DNA from: Vespula vulgaris
Taxonomy: Eukaryota > Arthropoda > Insecta > Hymenoptera > Vespidae
Assembly: GCF_905475345.1 (NCBI RefSeq)
Contig: NC_066586.1
Location: 8,159,400-8,223,399, forward strand
Length of the DNA stretch: 64,000 nucleotides
Direction of reading: 5' to 3'
A program made the position numbers and the translations under genes. This document shows, piece by piece, positions 1 through 12,480 of this stretch. Position 1 is the first letter of the stretch. Each line of letters starts with the position of its first letter. Under the pieces are notes generated by a model. It worked only from the letters and a program-made list of their open reading frames with translations, was not told where the DNA came from and did no database searches.

Positions 1-2397
1 TCGAATGTAAGAAGAAATATTTATATGTAGAGAATGCGATCCACGAATTGAAAATGATCGATTTATCGTTCGAACGTTAGAGATCGAAGTCCTTTTTAGA
101 AGATCCTTGGAACGTCTCCGAACCGTAGGATCTGTCCTTCGTGTCCCACCCTTCTATACAGTGAGCAACTTTTTTGACCTTTTCTCGAGTCCTTCGTTTT
201 ACACTGCAACCTTCCGTACCCCTTTCGCCTATCCTTTGTTTCGGACCCTAAGTTATATCTCAAAGTCTTTTCTCTCTCTCTCTCTCTCTCTTTATCTTTT
301 TCTCTCTCCCTTTTCTTTCTTTGGTCAACCTCACAGGTTCGAATAAATTACGCCACCGTGTGGACCTCGCCGCGGACCCGAAATATTTCATTTCGTGGTC
401 GTTATCGTTGCGATTCTGGAACAACTCGTGAGCTCCAGGAAAATAAATTATCGTCTCTACTTTATTTTATAAACGATATAATAGTTGATTAAAAATAAAT
501 TGAAATAAATTCATTCGTAATCATTTTCGAAATGTTACTAAGAAAAATATTAACGTTTGCAACATATTATTACAAAACGATTACGAATGATAATAAATAC
601 ATATATATATATATATTAATGTTTAAAAAATCTTATTAAAAAACGATGACGAAATAATGATAATAAATAACGTGAAAGCGAACAAGCGATAAGAAAGTCC
701 TGAAATAATAAAATAAAAACGACGTAGAAAGTTGGCGGCAAGCATAGGGCTAACAAATAATACTCGGCACAAACACACGCCTCATAGGATTCCTTCAACA
801 TCCGGCAAGGAACATTTCGAGGAGTCGAAGGCGTCCTTTAGAAAAAGCGAAACATACGGCGTCGTGGCGCGCCGCTCTCGGGAAAGTCCAATATTGTCGC
901 GACTTATCTTAGACACGCCTGTCTTCTCGAGGATATTCTCCAAGTTCAGAGAACACCAGACAGAGAGAGAGAAAGAGAGAGAGAGAGATAAAGAGAAGGA
1001 ACAGATGTACGAGGAGAGAAGGTAAACAAAGAAAACCACGCGAGAAAATGAGCACATGTAGATAGATAGATAGGTACGTGTCATTTTTGAGTTCACGAAA
1101 AAGAAAGTATAAAAAAAAAAGAAAAAAAAAAGAATTTTAATAAAAAATAAGATGCAAAGTACACCACCCACGCAATGACCTAATTAATAATTATTATACC
1201 GTTTGAGGCAACGTTGATTCGAAGTAACGAGCAATAAACAAGTCCTCGTCGGCGTTTAGTTAAAACAGGCGGTACTTTCTCCGCCATCCACCGTTAAAGG
1301 TTAAATACAAACTCACTTTGGAAAACGGAGAAACCGATTTACACCGATACGTCGAGACTCGTTTGATATTGAAATTACTTGTAGATGATCGCACCGATTG
1401 GAACCGAACGTACTTCGAATCGAACGGTAAATTAACTATTACGTCAGCTTTATTCTCACACCGATAGAAACGCGATTACTAATTGTGACCCTTTTTCTCC
1501 TCCCATTAGTTTTTTTCATCTTAATCTAGATATATTCGAGATTGATCGGATTGAAAAAAGGTCTTTGGTAATACGTTGTAAAAGTCGTTTACGCTTACAT
1601 GTCAGGACGACAAAAAGGAGAGACAAAAAAAAAGGAAAAAGAAAAGAGAGAAAAATAAGAAACGCTGTGTCATTATAATCATTCGAACGGCGTTACACGA
1701 GCAAAGACATTCCGATGTTGATTAACGCCCGAGAGGAATCTCTTTTAAAAGATACATTCAAAGTTATAATTATATACGCTCTCGACGAAAGGCAAAAGCA
1801 TACAGACTCATTGTAAGTAAGTACTTCGACTAGCGACTATGCCGAGCTACGATGATATCTCTTGTCGCATGTGAATGAAGTAATATATCGGAGGAGTGTC
1901 CGCTCGTTTTTAAACGAGTTTCCGTGGCCTCAATGAAACTCCATCAACGTGACTACGCAATCACGGCCAACGTGATTTCGCAGGATCATCCTTCTCATCG
2001 ATCTCTCGTTATCGGTTGACTGTCCGATGATTTTATCTACCTTAAAATCGGCAATTAAATCGACGATAAAACATATCTTATCATTTCGATAACCATCTTC
2101 CTTTAGTCATTTTCTATTCTAATTCTTGATCGATATTAAACATTTATAACGATACATTACAATAAATAACGAGACAGTTACATATAAATCGTAATAAAAC
2201 CGATATGACAAAACTGTCCTTGATGGATCGAATCGATTAGAAAAAAATAGAATTATACGAACGTTGAGTTATCGTAGGAGTATTTTTTTTACGATTTATT
2301 ATGGGGTGGGAGACGATCGGGAAGATGTGGGACATAGAGGAAGGTATCGTGACTTTGTGCATGCGATTGAGAGACTCGAGTAGATAATTATTATCGC

Positions 2398-2461
2398 GTG
2401 AAAGAGAGAGAGAGAGAGAGAGGGAAAGAGAGAGAGAGAGAGAGGGAGAGAGAGAGAAAGA
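2398..2461. repeat. GA microsatellite
   Basis: An imperfect (GA)n tract with a few GGG or AAA interruptions. Both strands stay open through it by chance, giving Glu/Arg or Ser/Leu translations that are not genes. Confidence 0.95.
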
Positions 2462-3949
2462 GTATGGAAGCGAATGGAAGGAAAAGGATAAGAGAGCAGA
2501 AGAAGAGAAAGGTGTTGGATGCGAAGAGACGTCGAAGCGAAGTAAAGGCGGTTCAAGGATCACCGTATGTGTATATATATGTAAATGTAAGTGTGCTTGT
2601 ATCTCTTTATTTATGTATTAGTGGAGACTCAGCCGGTTAAGCGTACGCGCCATCGAATCGCCCTTTCTCCGTCTAGCTCTCCCTTCTCTCCGCTCCACCC
2701 TCTCACTCTTTCTCTCTCTCTCTTCTTTTCTCTTCCTCTCGCCTCGTTGACCCCAAATACCAACGCACGATTAAGTACTCGCTCGACGATTCTTTCGTGA
2801 CTGGCGAGTGCCGCGAAGAGCAAGCCTGATATGAACATTCACAGAGAGAGAAAGAAAGAAAAAGAGAGAGAGAGAGAGAGAGTCGACGAATGAAGATACT
2901 ATCCTTCCGTACTGCCGGAAGACCCTGCAAAAGAGATCCTACGGCTTTGATCGGCTTCCGCCGATTAAACCGTCTTTGAACTGAGCCTCCATGCTCTCTC
3001 GAAAAATTCCTTTTTTGGGGTTATCTCGTCTCGTAATTCAATGCCTTCCTTTTGCTTGATAACGTCTTTAAACGCTCGATTCAATTTGTAGAAGAAAGAC
3101 TGCTTGATCACGTTGATCGCCGTAAAAAACGATTCTCTTGCGAGTACAAGTAGATAAGTCGATAATCACGCAAAAATGCAAATTCTTTGAACGACGATGG
3201 AAGAAGTATCATTTTGGGTCTCTTTTCCTTTTTTCTTTTTTTTTTCAAAATAAATATTCTTCACCGAAATCAGAGAAATCGCGATTCGACGAAGATTGCT
3301 CGTTTGCATAATTAACTTCGAATTTGAAGAGTAGAAAGTTTAAAAAAAAAAAAAAGAAAGAAAAAAGAAAAAAGAAAAAAACAGAGTTCGAAAAATAAAT
3401 CTCACATCGCAATTTCTTACCATTTGACTTCGTTAAGCTCGGTAACTATCGCGACTAACGTCCATACATAGCCAAGTACGTACGTACAACGTTAACCGAG
3501 AAGGGCATCCTAAGGAAAAAGGTGAACGCAGTTGGGTTTTCGAGTTACCAAGAGCGCGAATCGAGAAAGAGACGCGATACACGCTCGCGACTTTTCCATG
3601 GGACTTGATGAAGAACCTGGGCCTTCGAGATACCGTTGCGAACGTATGACCGTTCTCCACGTATTACGTAGAAATATATGTTACGAGCGTAAGAACGGTC
3701 CGTTCTTTACGTGCGAGCAACCGAGGAATCGTTTTCCGGTTCGCGTTCGTTCGGCCACTGTTTCTCGTACAACATACCAAGTCGTTCGAATATACACACG
3801 TATATTTACGTATACATATATACAGACACGTACATACATTTACGCGTCGTATCGATGTAGTAGTTATGCATGAATGTACACTGAACAGAACAGATACATT
3901 TGATGCATTTATAAATGTATACGTACATGTGGATATTTATAAATGTATT

Positions 3950-3952
<3 letters not shown>

Positions 3953-4005
<53 letters not shown>
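3953..4005. repeat. TA microsatellite
   Basis: About 26 uninterrupted AT units, flanked by ATG/CAT-rich degenerate TATA-like DNA. Confidence 0.95.
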
Positions 4006-4009
<4 letters not shown>

Positions 4010-6468
4010 GAACATGAATGCATATACATATATACATACCGATGCATCCACACCCGTTACAAGTTACGCGTTTACCGCAGAGTCTCGAGCATAATCCTTT
4101 CGAATTTTACGCCATTGAATTTCCCATGAGTTCGGTCAATTCGATCAAGCGAAACAATGAGCGTTAAATTTTATTCTCGTAAAAACGAATCGATAAAATC
4201 GATGATACGGAAGTAGACCGAGATAGACTTAATTTTTTCTAAGCTAAATATAGCTTTGATATCTTTTTAGGATATATTTTGATCAAATACTCAACAGCAA
4301 GGATCAACAGCGTGCATCGTTTATATTTTATTAGAAAAATTATAATAACGAAAGTAGATAATATTGTAAATTGAATATTAACTTTGCAATGACTTTGTAA
4401 ACAGAAGGTACTAAATTATCGATATGTAAACCTTATATAACACGCATTTGATACAGCACGGTTTAAAAAATGGTGATTGCACTTGTATAACTATTTTTAA
4501 AAAATGGTTTGAATAGAATATTTTTATATTACGGCGAAGATGAAAATTAATAAACAAAATAAATTTTTGTGATTTCTTTTTTAATATTTAGTTTCATTGC
4601 TATATAATATTTTATTTTTATTATTATTTTGAAGTGAAATACTATTAAAAAAAAAAAAAAAAAAAAGAAAGAAAGAATTACATTAGTTTGCCTTTAATCT
4701 CATGAATCTTTTAAATTACGAAAAATATGCCAATGGAGTGTAAAATTTTATATGTATTATTTTTTACACATTCATGCAACAATAATGCGAATAATTTGAA
4801 AAATACGCGATTTCTTGTTTCTTCTTTGAAATATATAAATCTCACTTTTAAAACGAAATATTTTAAAATGAAAAAAAAAAAATAACAAAATAAAAAAAGC
4901 TACGAATTTTTTTAATTGCTCTCATATAATACAATTACGATATATAACGAATACGAATTGTCGTACCGGGAGGGTCTGGCTTTATATTTTCAAGTTTCGT
5001 GAAAATATTGAAAGACGTCGTTTGAAAAAGATACAGCAATACGTTTATATCGATCGTTGAGAAAAACGTATACCTGAAAGATCGAACGAGTCACGGTGAA
5101 AACTTGGAGGACTGAGCACCTTCCCGTATCTCGCACCTGCCGTCGTTGCCAGGACCCCGAGGTATTCTCTTTCTTTCTTTCTCGCAATGGCACTGGACTC
5201 AGTTTTTCTTTGGCATCGAGACGCATGCATGCACGCACGCACAGCACAAACGCACGCACGACATCTCGGCATCGTTCCGTCACCAACCGAAGCCACAATA
5301 ATTTCCGAGTGGACCATACATGGAGATAACGAGGGCAAGACAAAGTTTTCAAGTGACGAAGATAAAAAGCTTCAATAAAAGGTTCGCCATTTGGATTCGA
5401 AAAAAAGGAAAAAGAAAAAAAAAAAAGAAAAATTCAAATAACAATTTTCCTGTTTTATTGTCCGAGATGATATTCGAGTGTACCTACACATATTTTTCTC
5501 TCTCATTATTTCATCGTTTTGTTTGCAATGGCCGACGGTTTAGCAATCAAAGGCCAATTATTCGATCGACGACCCGTCGTCACCAATGACAAATAATTAT
5601 TTCTTTCCTAGCTGTAAAATTACTCTCGCAATTCTTTTTTTTTTTATTTTTTTTATTTTTTTTATTCTTTCTCTCATAGAACAAGACGCGATTATCTTTG
5701 TACGATGATTCACAGAAAGTTCCTCGAATATTTTCGAACTAACGAGAAATTAGTCGTCGTTAATCTTAAAGTAGTTCAGACTCGTCTCTCGAGAAACAAG
5801 ATTCTACTATATTATCCAGTCTGAAAACAGACGGCCAGTCGTATTCCGTCACGCTCGAGAACTTATCGAAGACACACCTGGCAATCGATAGAACCGTACA
5901 AAGCTTCTCCTTTGAGTCGAAGCGAATAAATGGGGAGAACGAAAGAGGGTAGTATCGTACCGTAGAAACGTGTTCTCGGTTTACTTTTCAAATTTCTATC
6001 TGGCCCACTAAAAAAAAAAAAAGAGTATTTTACCAAACCTGTGATATAAATGAAATGTTTATCGGCGAAAAAAAATGGAAAAAAATTCTTTCATCGTTTC
6101 TTAGATCGTTAAATCTTAACGAAGAATTTATACTCGTTTAATTAATTATCAAGAGGAAGATAGGTATATTTTGATATATTATATAATAATGGTAAGAAGA
6201 AAGTCAAGGGACCGAACGTTTAAAGCTAGCAGCATAGGGGCAATCGGTAGGGGGACAATGAGTCATTTAATATCTGCCGGCTAATTGGGATGACCGGCTA
6301 CCGAGCGCGGTCCGCACGAATACTCGACCAATCAACGCGTGGCGTGGAACAAACACTCTCGACACGCTGATACCATCGTGATCCCCTTTTGCTCTCCTTC
6401 CATCTTCCCTTCACTCCCACCCTTTTCACGACCGAGGTTCTCAACCGAGTCAATTAAGTGTATATATA

Positions 6469-6990
6469 CACTGTCTGTTCAAAAGATTCCGAAACTGGAT
6501 TAAAGACAAACCTTCAGATGGTGGTTTCAATGATTCAGTTCTATGTTTTACATAGACTTCTCCCACTCGATTACAATGTACAGAATACTTATACAATTAT
6601 GTGAAATTATCAGAAAAGTTCTTTAAGATGTTGTTTTATTCGTCAGGGATTTTTTCTTGCTAAACGATAATTCGTCCGCTACACAACTGCAGTTGTAGTG
6701 GTTTCTAACGAAAAAGTATGTTCTCAATCACTTTTTTTTTATTTTCTAAAATAAAAATTCAGAAGGATCGTCGCTTTTACGACTAATCGACAATCAAGCC
6801 ACTGTGACACGCGAGTTGAACAATATTTCAAAGAAAGATTTTTTTGATAGTTTCACATGGTTGTATGAAGATTCTGTGCATTGTACTCAAGTGAGAGAAG
6901 ACTATATAGAACACCTGAACCGTTCAAATCGCCATCTTAACGCTTCTCTATTTTCTATTAATTCAGTCTCGGAACTTTTTCGACAGACAA
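6469..6990 (+). mobile_element. Decayed mariner/Tc1-type transposon relic
   Basis: The left end reads CACTGTCTGTTCAAAAGATT and the reverse complement of the right end reads TTGTCTGTCGAAAAAGTTCC, so the ends form imperfect terminal inverted repeats. Both are bordered by TA dinucleotides, the mariner/Tc1 target. Inside, 6804-6930 translates on the plus strand to residues resembling the C-terminal end of mariner transposases: ELNNISKKDFFDSF, a tryptophan, a cysteine, then DYIEHL, fitting the family pattern of a Phe/Trp/Cys-spaced segment ending near a GDYFEG-like motif. A GATAAT at about 6666 may be the remnant of the HDN catalytic motif. The length of 522 bp against about 1.3 kb for a full element, plus frame breaks, shows deletion and decay. 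Family is fairly secure; subfamily is not. Confidence 0.7.
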
Positions 6991-9900
6991 TATATATATA
7001 TATATATATTTACATACATCTCCGATTTATACAATTTATCGAGAATCTTACGATTAATATTTACAGATATACTAATCTCATTTTTAACGTACCTAAACAA
7101 ACGATGTATATAAACCGACATGAATAAATACTGTATTAATAAAAATCTTTAAAAAAAAAAGAAAAATTTGTTGTTACATGTTCTTCTTGTATTCTACGGA
7201 TTCGGAACGGGGAAGCGTATCTCGCCCAGTAAGAAATGGTACTTTACACTGCCTATTTGAAAGGAAACAAGCACGTGAGCCCGCACACAGAAATATAACG
7301 CTGCATCGTGTCGGCTAGCGGATGTGGACATATCGGGTTGCCGATGGTTCACGTATAACGCACACGGAGAAAGAAGAAAACACGCTCGTGTATTCGAGTT
7401 AAATCGAAAGTTACACAAAGGCGGCGACACGCGACATCCTTCGCCTTTCGCAGAGTTCCTTGTTCCTTCCGAGAACTTCGAGCCTCTGGTAAACAATAGT
7501 TAAGGGATAACGTAACGAGAAAGAAAAAGAAAAAAAAAAAAAAAGAAAAAGAAAAAACCACCCGCAACATATCATTGAAAGTGAGGATCCTTTAAATCTT
7601 GTACAATGACACGTTCGTGATTTTAATTAGGAATAAAAAAAAATAAAAAGAGAGATTTTCCTTCGAAATCTCGTTATAGAAAATATGAATCTGAAAATAA
7701 AAATTAATTGTGAATAATTTCTTTTCTTTTTTTTTTTTTTATCGTTGAACTTGGAGAAATCATTTTTCTCGTATATACAGAGGAATATATACAGAAGAAA
7801 CGAGAAAAGAAATACGGCCATTTTTAACGCCCAACGACCAATCCGCTTTGCCCTCCGAATTTAGCTCAACGACTCTTGTTAAATCGTAGAAATACGTCTT
7901 TCGTGTAACCGAAGTAACTCTAATTGACAAACACGATTTGCCGGACGCTCAGTGGTCGCTGACCCCTCTCGTCGTTAGCCTATAGAAGTCGTTGGAGAAA
8001 CTTTGACCGACCAATGAGAGGACAGGCAATCCTTAGAAAAGTGGTTTGCGCTGTGACGCTAATTTTTGCCACGTTTGGACGGACGTTGTTGACTCGCGAA
8101 AGAAAGTCTCATGTTTTGTCTTATGTTTTTCTTTTTCCCTTCGGTACGACGTTCTCCTGACATTCGAACAACTCAAAAGTTGTTTATTTCCAACATTAAC
8201 CCGCGGGAAATATATACACGTAAAATTAAACGACGATCAAACTGTAAACGAATTGTATGAATTAAAAATTAAAAAAAAAAAGAAAGAAAAAGTGATAATT
8301 AATTAAGAACTTGATACGCAATTAAAAATGTCTAAAATTTCCTCGGTGTATATCAATTAATAAGTTTGTAAAATATCAGTGGTTATTATTAAACGCCTAC
8401 TACCAAGCTAATCCATTTATTAAACAGAGAAGAATGAAAAATATGTTGTAACCGAAGCACAAAGAGAAATCAACGCGGTTGCTCGGTCGATTAGTCAATG
8501 TCACCTCCGTGATTAGAAGGATCGACCGAGTTAAATCGCGCGTAAGCGATGATCTTGCAATTTAGTTCAGTGCAGGCAAGCGAACAGTCAGTCCGCAAAG
8601 ATTGCGTGCAGAGTTTATGCGTTTCGTCGCGGCGATGTGAGCACGTCCGATCGCTACGATTACACGTGTAACTTCTGCATGTTACTTGTACTTTGATATT
8701 ACCGAATAGAAAGAAGAGACGAAGTAAAGGCGAGAGATTCCGTCTTAGACGCTTGCTCGTTCGTCGAGGCTTGACCGTGATGCACGACTGGTGACGATGA
8801 TGATGATCGACCGCTGTCACGAGGCCTCTTTCGAATAAGGAAAATTACGTTCGCGTTCGAATCTATAAGAAATTTATATCCAACACGTTCTCGCAGTAGC
8901 GTTAAGATCTCGTAGAATAGATCGATCATATATATTCATTGATAATAATTCGATGATCCAACGATGTTTTGACACGTACTTAGATACTACTTCTTTACGT
9001 GTTAACGTCCGATTCCGCATGCGTGTAATTTAACTACAAGTACGATAACATAATGACAAATATAAATACATTAATCTTATATCGTATTGCCTCGTGTATT
9101 TATAAAATCGATGTCGATACTATTTTTTGGAAAAATCATTAGTAACACGGAATTAATATATATGATAAATTTAATAGTTACAGTATTTCGTGAACAGTAT
9201 AATGTTTGTTTTTATCAACCAGTGTCTTGATTTCGTCATCGTCGAGACTGTTGCTTTAAATTTTTGCGAATCACTCAGAATACTCTTGACTAAAAACACC
9301 ATCTCCGTAAATAGCATGAAAATTTTTTTATCGTTTGTATTGCATCGTTGCATTTCCTACAATAAAGAAATCATCAAACGTAAACAATGTGTTTTATTGT
9401 CTCTCATCTTTAATAAAACACAAAATTGAAACGTATCGTTAAATAAAAATATGTATCAAGACTTACTCAAATATCTTTATCCGATATAAAAACTTTCACG
9501 AAATCTTCAGACACAGTCCGATAACAATGAACTTTTTTTCTTTTGCAAATCATTTCTAAATTTACTATACCAAAATTGAAACACTGTTATGATATTAATC
9601 ATACCTGCAATATACCTCAATTTACCTCAAAACAGTTTCCTTTGAAAAAAAAAAAAAAGAAAAGGAGAAAAAGAAGTTCAACGTTATTTTTATTCTTCGA
9701 AAGATCATGCGATATAAGAGAAGCTTGAATAAAGCAAGAATGAAAATCTTGACGTGTAATAAATATATTATAAAAGAAGACCATTAACTACGATGATAGT
9801 TAAACGTAGGTTAGGCGGAAGTAAGGAAATCTTAGTTGGGACTTGAAGAAATCTTTGGTTGGTCGAATCTCTGGGCGATAAGTGCCAATCTAAAATCCTG

Positions 9901-12099
9901 AGAATTCCGCGAGGACTCGTGCCGTTTTGTTGAAGGGCGTGGGAGACAATCGACCAGCAGCTGGTCGATGTTGGTTCAAGGACCATTACACAATGGGACT
10001 GTATGTACGAGCGGCACGGCTAGGATACACGAGAAAGTCACGTTTTCAAAGAGGTTCTGGGCTAGAGGATAGACGAAAGACTACAGAGAAAGAGAAAGAG
10101 AGAGAGAGAGAAAGAGAGAGGACCTAAGAAGATCACGTTTTCCCGGAAATCAAATCGTGACTTTGTACTTCTTATCGGTACTCTTACTAAAATGAATATG
10201 GAAGACGCGCGTGTCCTGTACCTCTTTATAAAATCTCGCACGTTGTCGTTTTATCCTAAACACGATTAAAATTATGGACGTTGACGGTAAAGAAAAAAAA
10301 AAAAAAAAGAGAGAGATGATCTAATCCTTATCCAAGATTAATATAAAACATGCTTGCGATCCAACTACTATAAATGAACGTTGTCGATTTTACAACAATT
10401 TTGATGAGATAATCGTTTATTGACAAATGTGTTCATAAACGTTAAAATATCGAAAACAAAAGCGAAAAAAAAACACAAACAAACAAAAATGAGATTGGTA
10501 GTATCACTGCCTCGTCGAGCGATGATAATTAATCGGCATAAAAACTATCATGATCAATGTTGAAGGATCGTAATCAATGTTACGAGTTTTATTATTACTA
10601 CTTGTTACTTTTTAACGATACGGAATAAACGGCCAGAAAGTGTTACGCGTCTTCTATCAAACCGACCGATCTTTAAAAATAAGATGAAAAGAAAGAAAGA
10701 AAGAAAGAAAGAAAAAAGAAAAAAAGAAATCAGTCTTTCAAAAGATAAAGATCAAATCGCGTTGTTTCTCGAATCATTAAAGAAAAGGCGTTGGTTCGTT
10801 TCTCCCGTTGGACTGGCGCCTGCAACTTCGAGATCGTTCTCGCAACTGAGGCGGCCAATTAAAGAGAAGCCGACCAATCCGAAGGCATCGAAGAACGCGA
10901 GACGACTCGGAGACGAGACAGGAGGCGCGAGGCATGCGTTATCGTACGTTCAGATCGTTCGCGACGAGTTTTCTGGGTGCTGCTTTTAAGCATCACCAAA
11001 GAGTGATCTCTCTCTCTCGGAGGCTGCACGCGTATCACGAAAGAGTTAAATACGTTCGAGTCTTGTTGTTTGTATAGAAGCCAAAGCTTCAGCACGACGA
11101 CGGGATTGTACTCGATGGGACTCGCTCGGTACGCTGTTTCTCACTTAGAAATTGCGAAAGAAACCCGTACGACTTTACCAACCCAACGTATCCTTCCCTC
11201 CTTCCCTCGTTAATACTCCTTTATCCTAACCGTAGACGTTCCGTGCATGTCTTGGGAAGCGACTGACGTAACTTCCGGAAAAATATCTTGCCGTATAGAC
11301 TCCTCTATATAAAACGCGAAACGCGGAAATTACTCGCACGGAATAATACCAGCCTCGTTGTTATACTCTCTCGAGTATGCACTTTCGGTTGCGTCCTCTT
11401 TCAAAGTTATGTCATCGAAAGCATGCGCTTCGGTTCCTTTTAAGTATTATGCTACCGGTATGTTTCGTAACGTGTACATCATTAAGAGGAAATATCTTAA
11501 TTAAGGACCTTACACGTTCTCTCTCTTTCTCTCTCTCTCTCTCTCTTTCTCTTAAAAAAGAAAAGGAGAGTCGATGAAAAATTTGGAAAAAAAAGTTATG
11601 TTAGATAGGAGAGTAAGAGATTTTGACAGAGTTGATTATTTTGAAAAATTCCCGCGAAATAATCCTTTGTTACGGTAAAATCGAAGCGGAACAACGTGCG
11701 ATAAGAGAAGAGCTCGTTTAATGGCACGTTAACGACGTAAACGTTACTTTCGATTGTTCCATCGCGCGAGCATGTAATACGAACTAACAAGCCGTATCTA
11801 GGAATGGCAGAGTACAGGGAGTCCCGCCACACTTGGACTCTTCCTTTCAAACGTGAGCTAGCGCGCTACGTTGACCGCGTGAAGAATTAATCGAGCTACC
11901 TTACCGCGAAATACTCACTCGTTAACGTCAAATTATCCTTTCTAAATTAAGACTTCATTGATAATTGATTCATTTTATCTTCCGTTTGTTTTTATTCAAT
12001 TACTATTAAAAGTAAATCTTATATATTCTTATAAAGAAAAATTAACATTAAACCAATACAATATTTAATATTCATTTGAACATCGATGACTCAAATTTT

Positions 12100-12480
12100 A
12101 ATATCGTTTTCGGAAAGATTCATGGGAAAAATAAAATGTAATAATTTTCAAAAAAAGATATAAAAAGTCGTCTACAATGTTCTCTTCCATACGATTTTCT
12201 TTATCTGTGTCGTCGTAAATAAAAATAAATCAACATTTTCCTCGGAAAGCTGATTAGAAAAACAAAGGGGTAATATTCTTTCGGGAAATATCGTAAAGTC
12301 TAACACGACGTTTAACTCTTATTTGGATTCATTTAATTACCTACAAGTAATTAGTAGGTTTTGTCGTAAAGAATAATCCAACGGTGTTCTTGGAAGATTG
12401 ATTAGAAAAATAACGGAGTAAAATATTTCCTGGAAAGTCCTTTAAACGATAAAACAAAATGATACGGCTTGAAAGAATAA
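12100..12480. repeat. Degenerate tandem repeat, unit about 130-150 bp
   Basis: Blocks recur in order: GTCGTAAA (12,212 and 12,363), a GGAAAG/GGAAGA box followed by GATTAGAAAAA (12,252 and 12,400), then an ATATT-TTC-GGAAA box (about 12,272 and 12,421), giving a period of about 148-151 bp. A weaker earlier copy starts near 12,111 with CGGAAAGATT. Confidence 0.55.

Larger units (their letters stand above)
1..6468. other. Gene-empty stretch, possibly intron of the minus-strand gene starting at 18,154
   Basis: No convincing coding exon is visible on either strand. Open frames are short and dominated by low-complexity translations of CT, GA or TA repeats. The stretch holds GA/CT tracts near 271-290, 961-990, 2398-2461 and 2850-2882, a long TA repeat at 3953-4005, and several homopolymer A or T runs. 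CpG is frequent. Because a first coding exon with a donor pointing left lies at 18,046-18,154, this DNA may be first-intron sequence, but that is inference. Confidence 0.5.
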
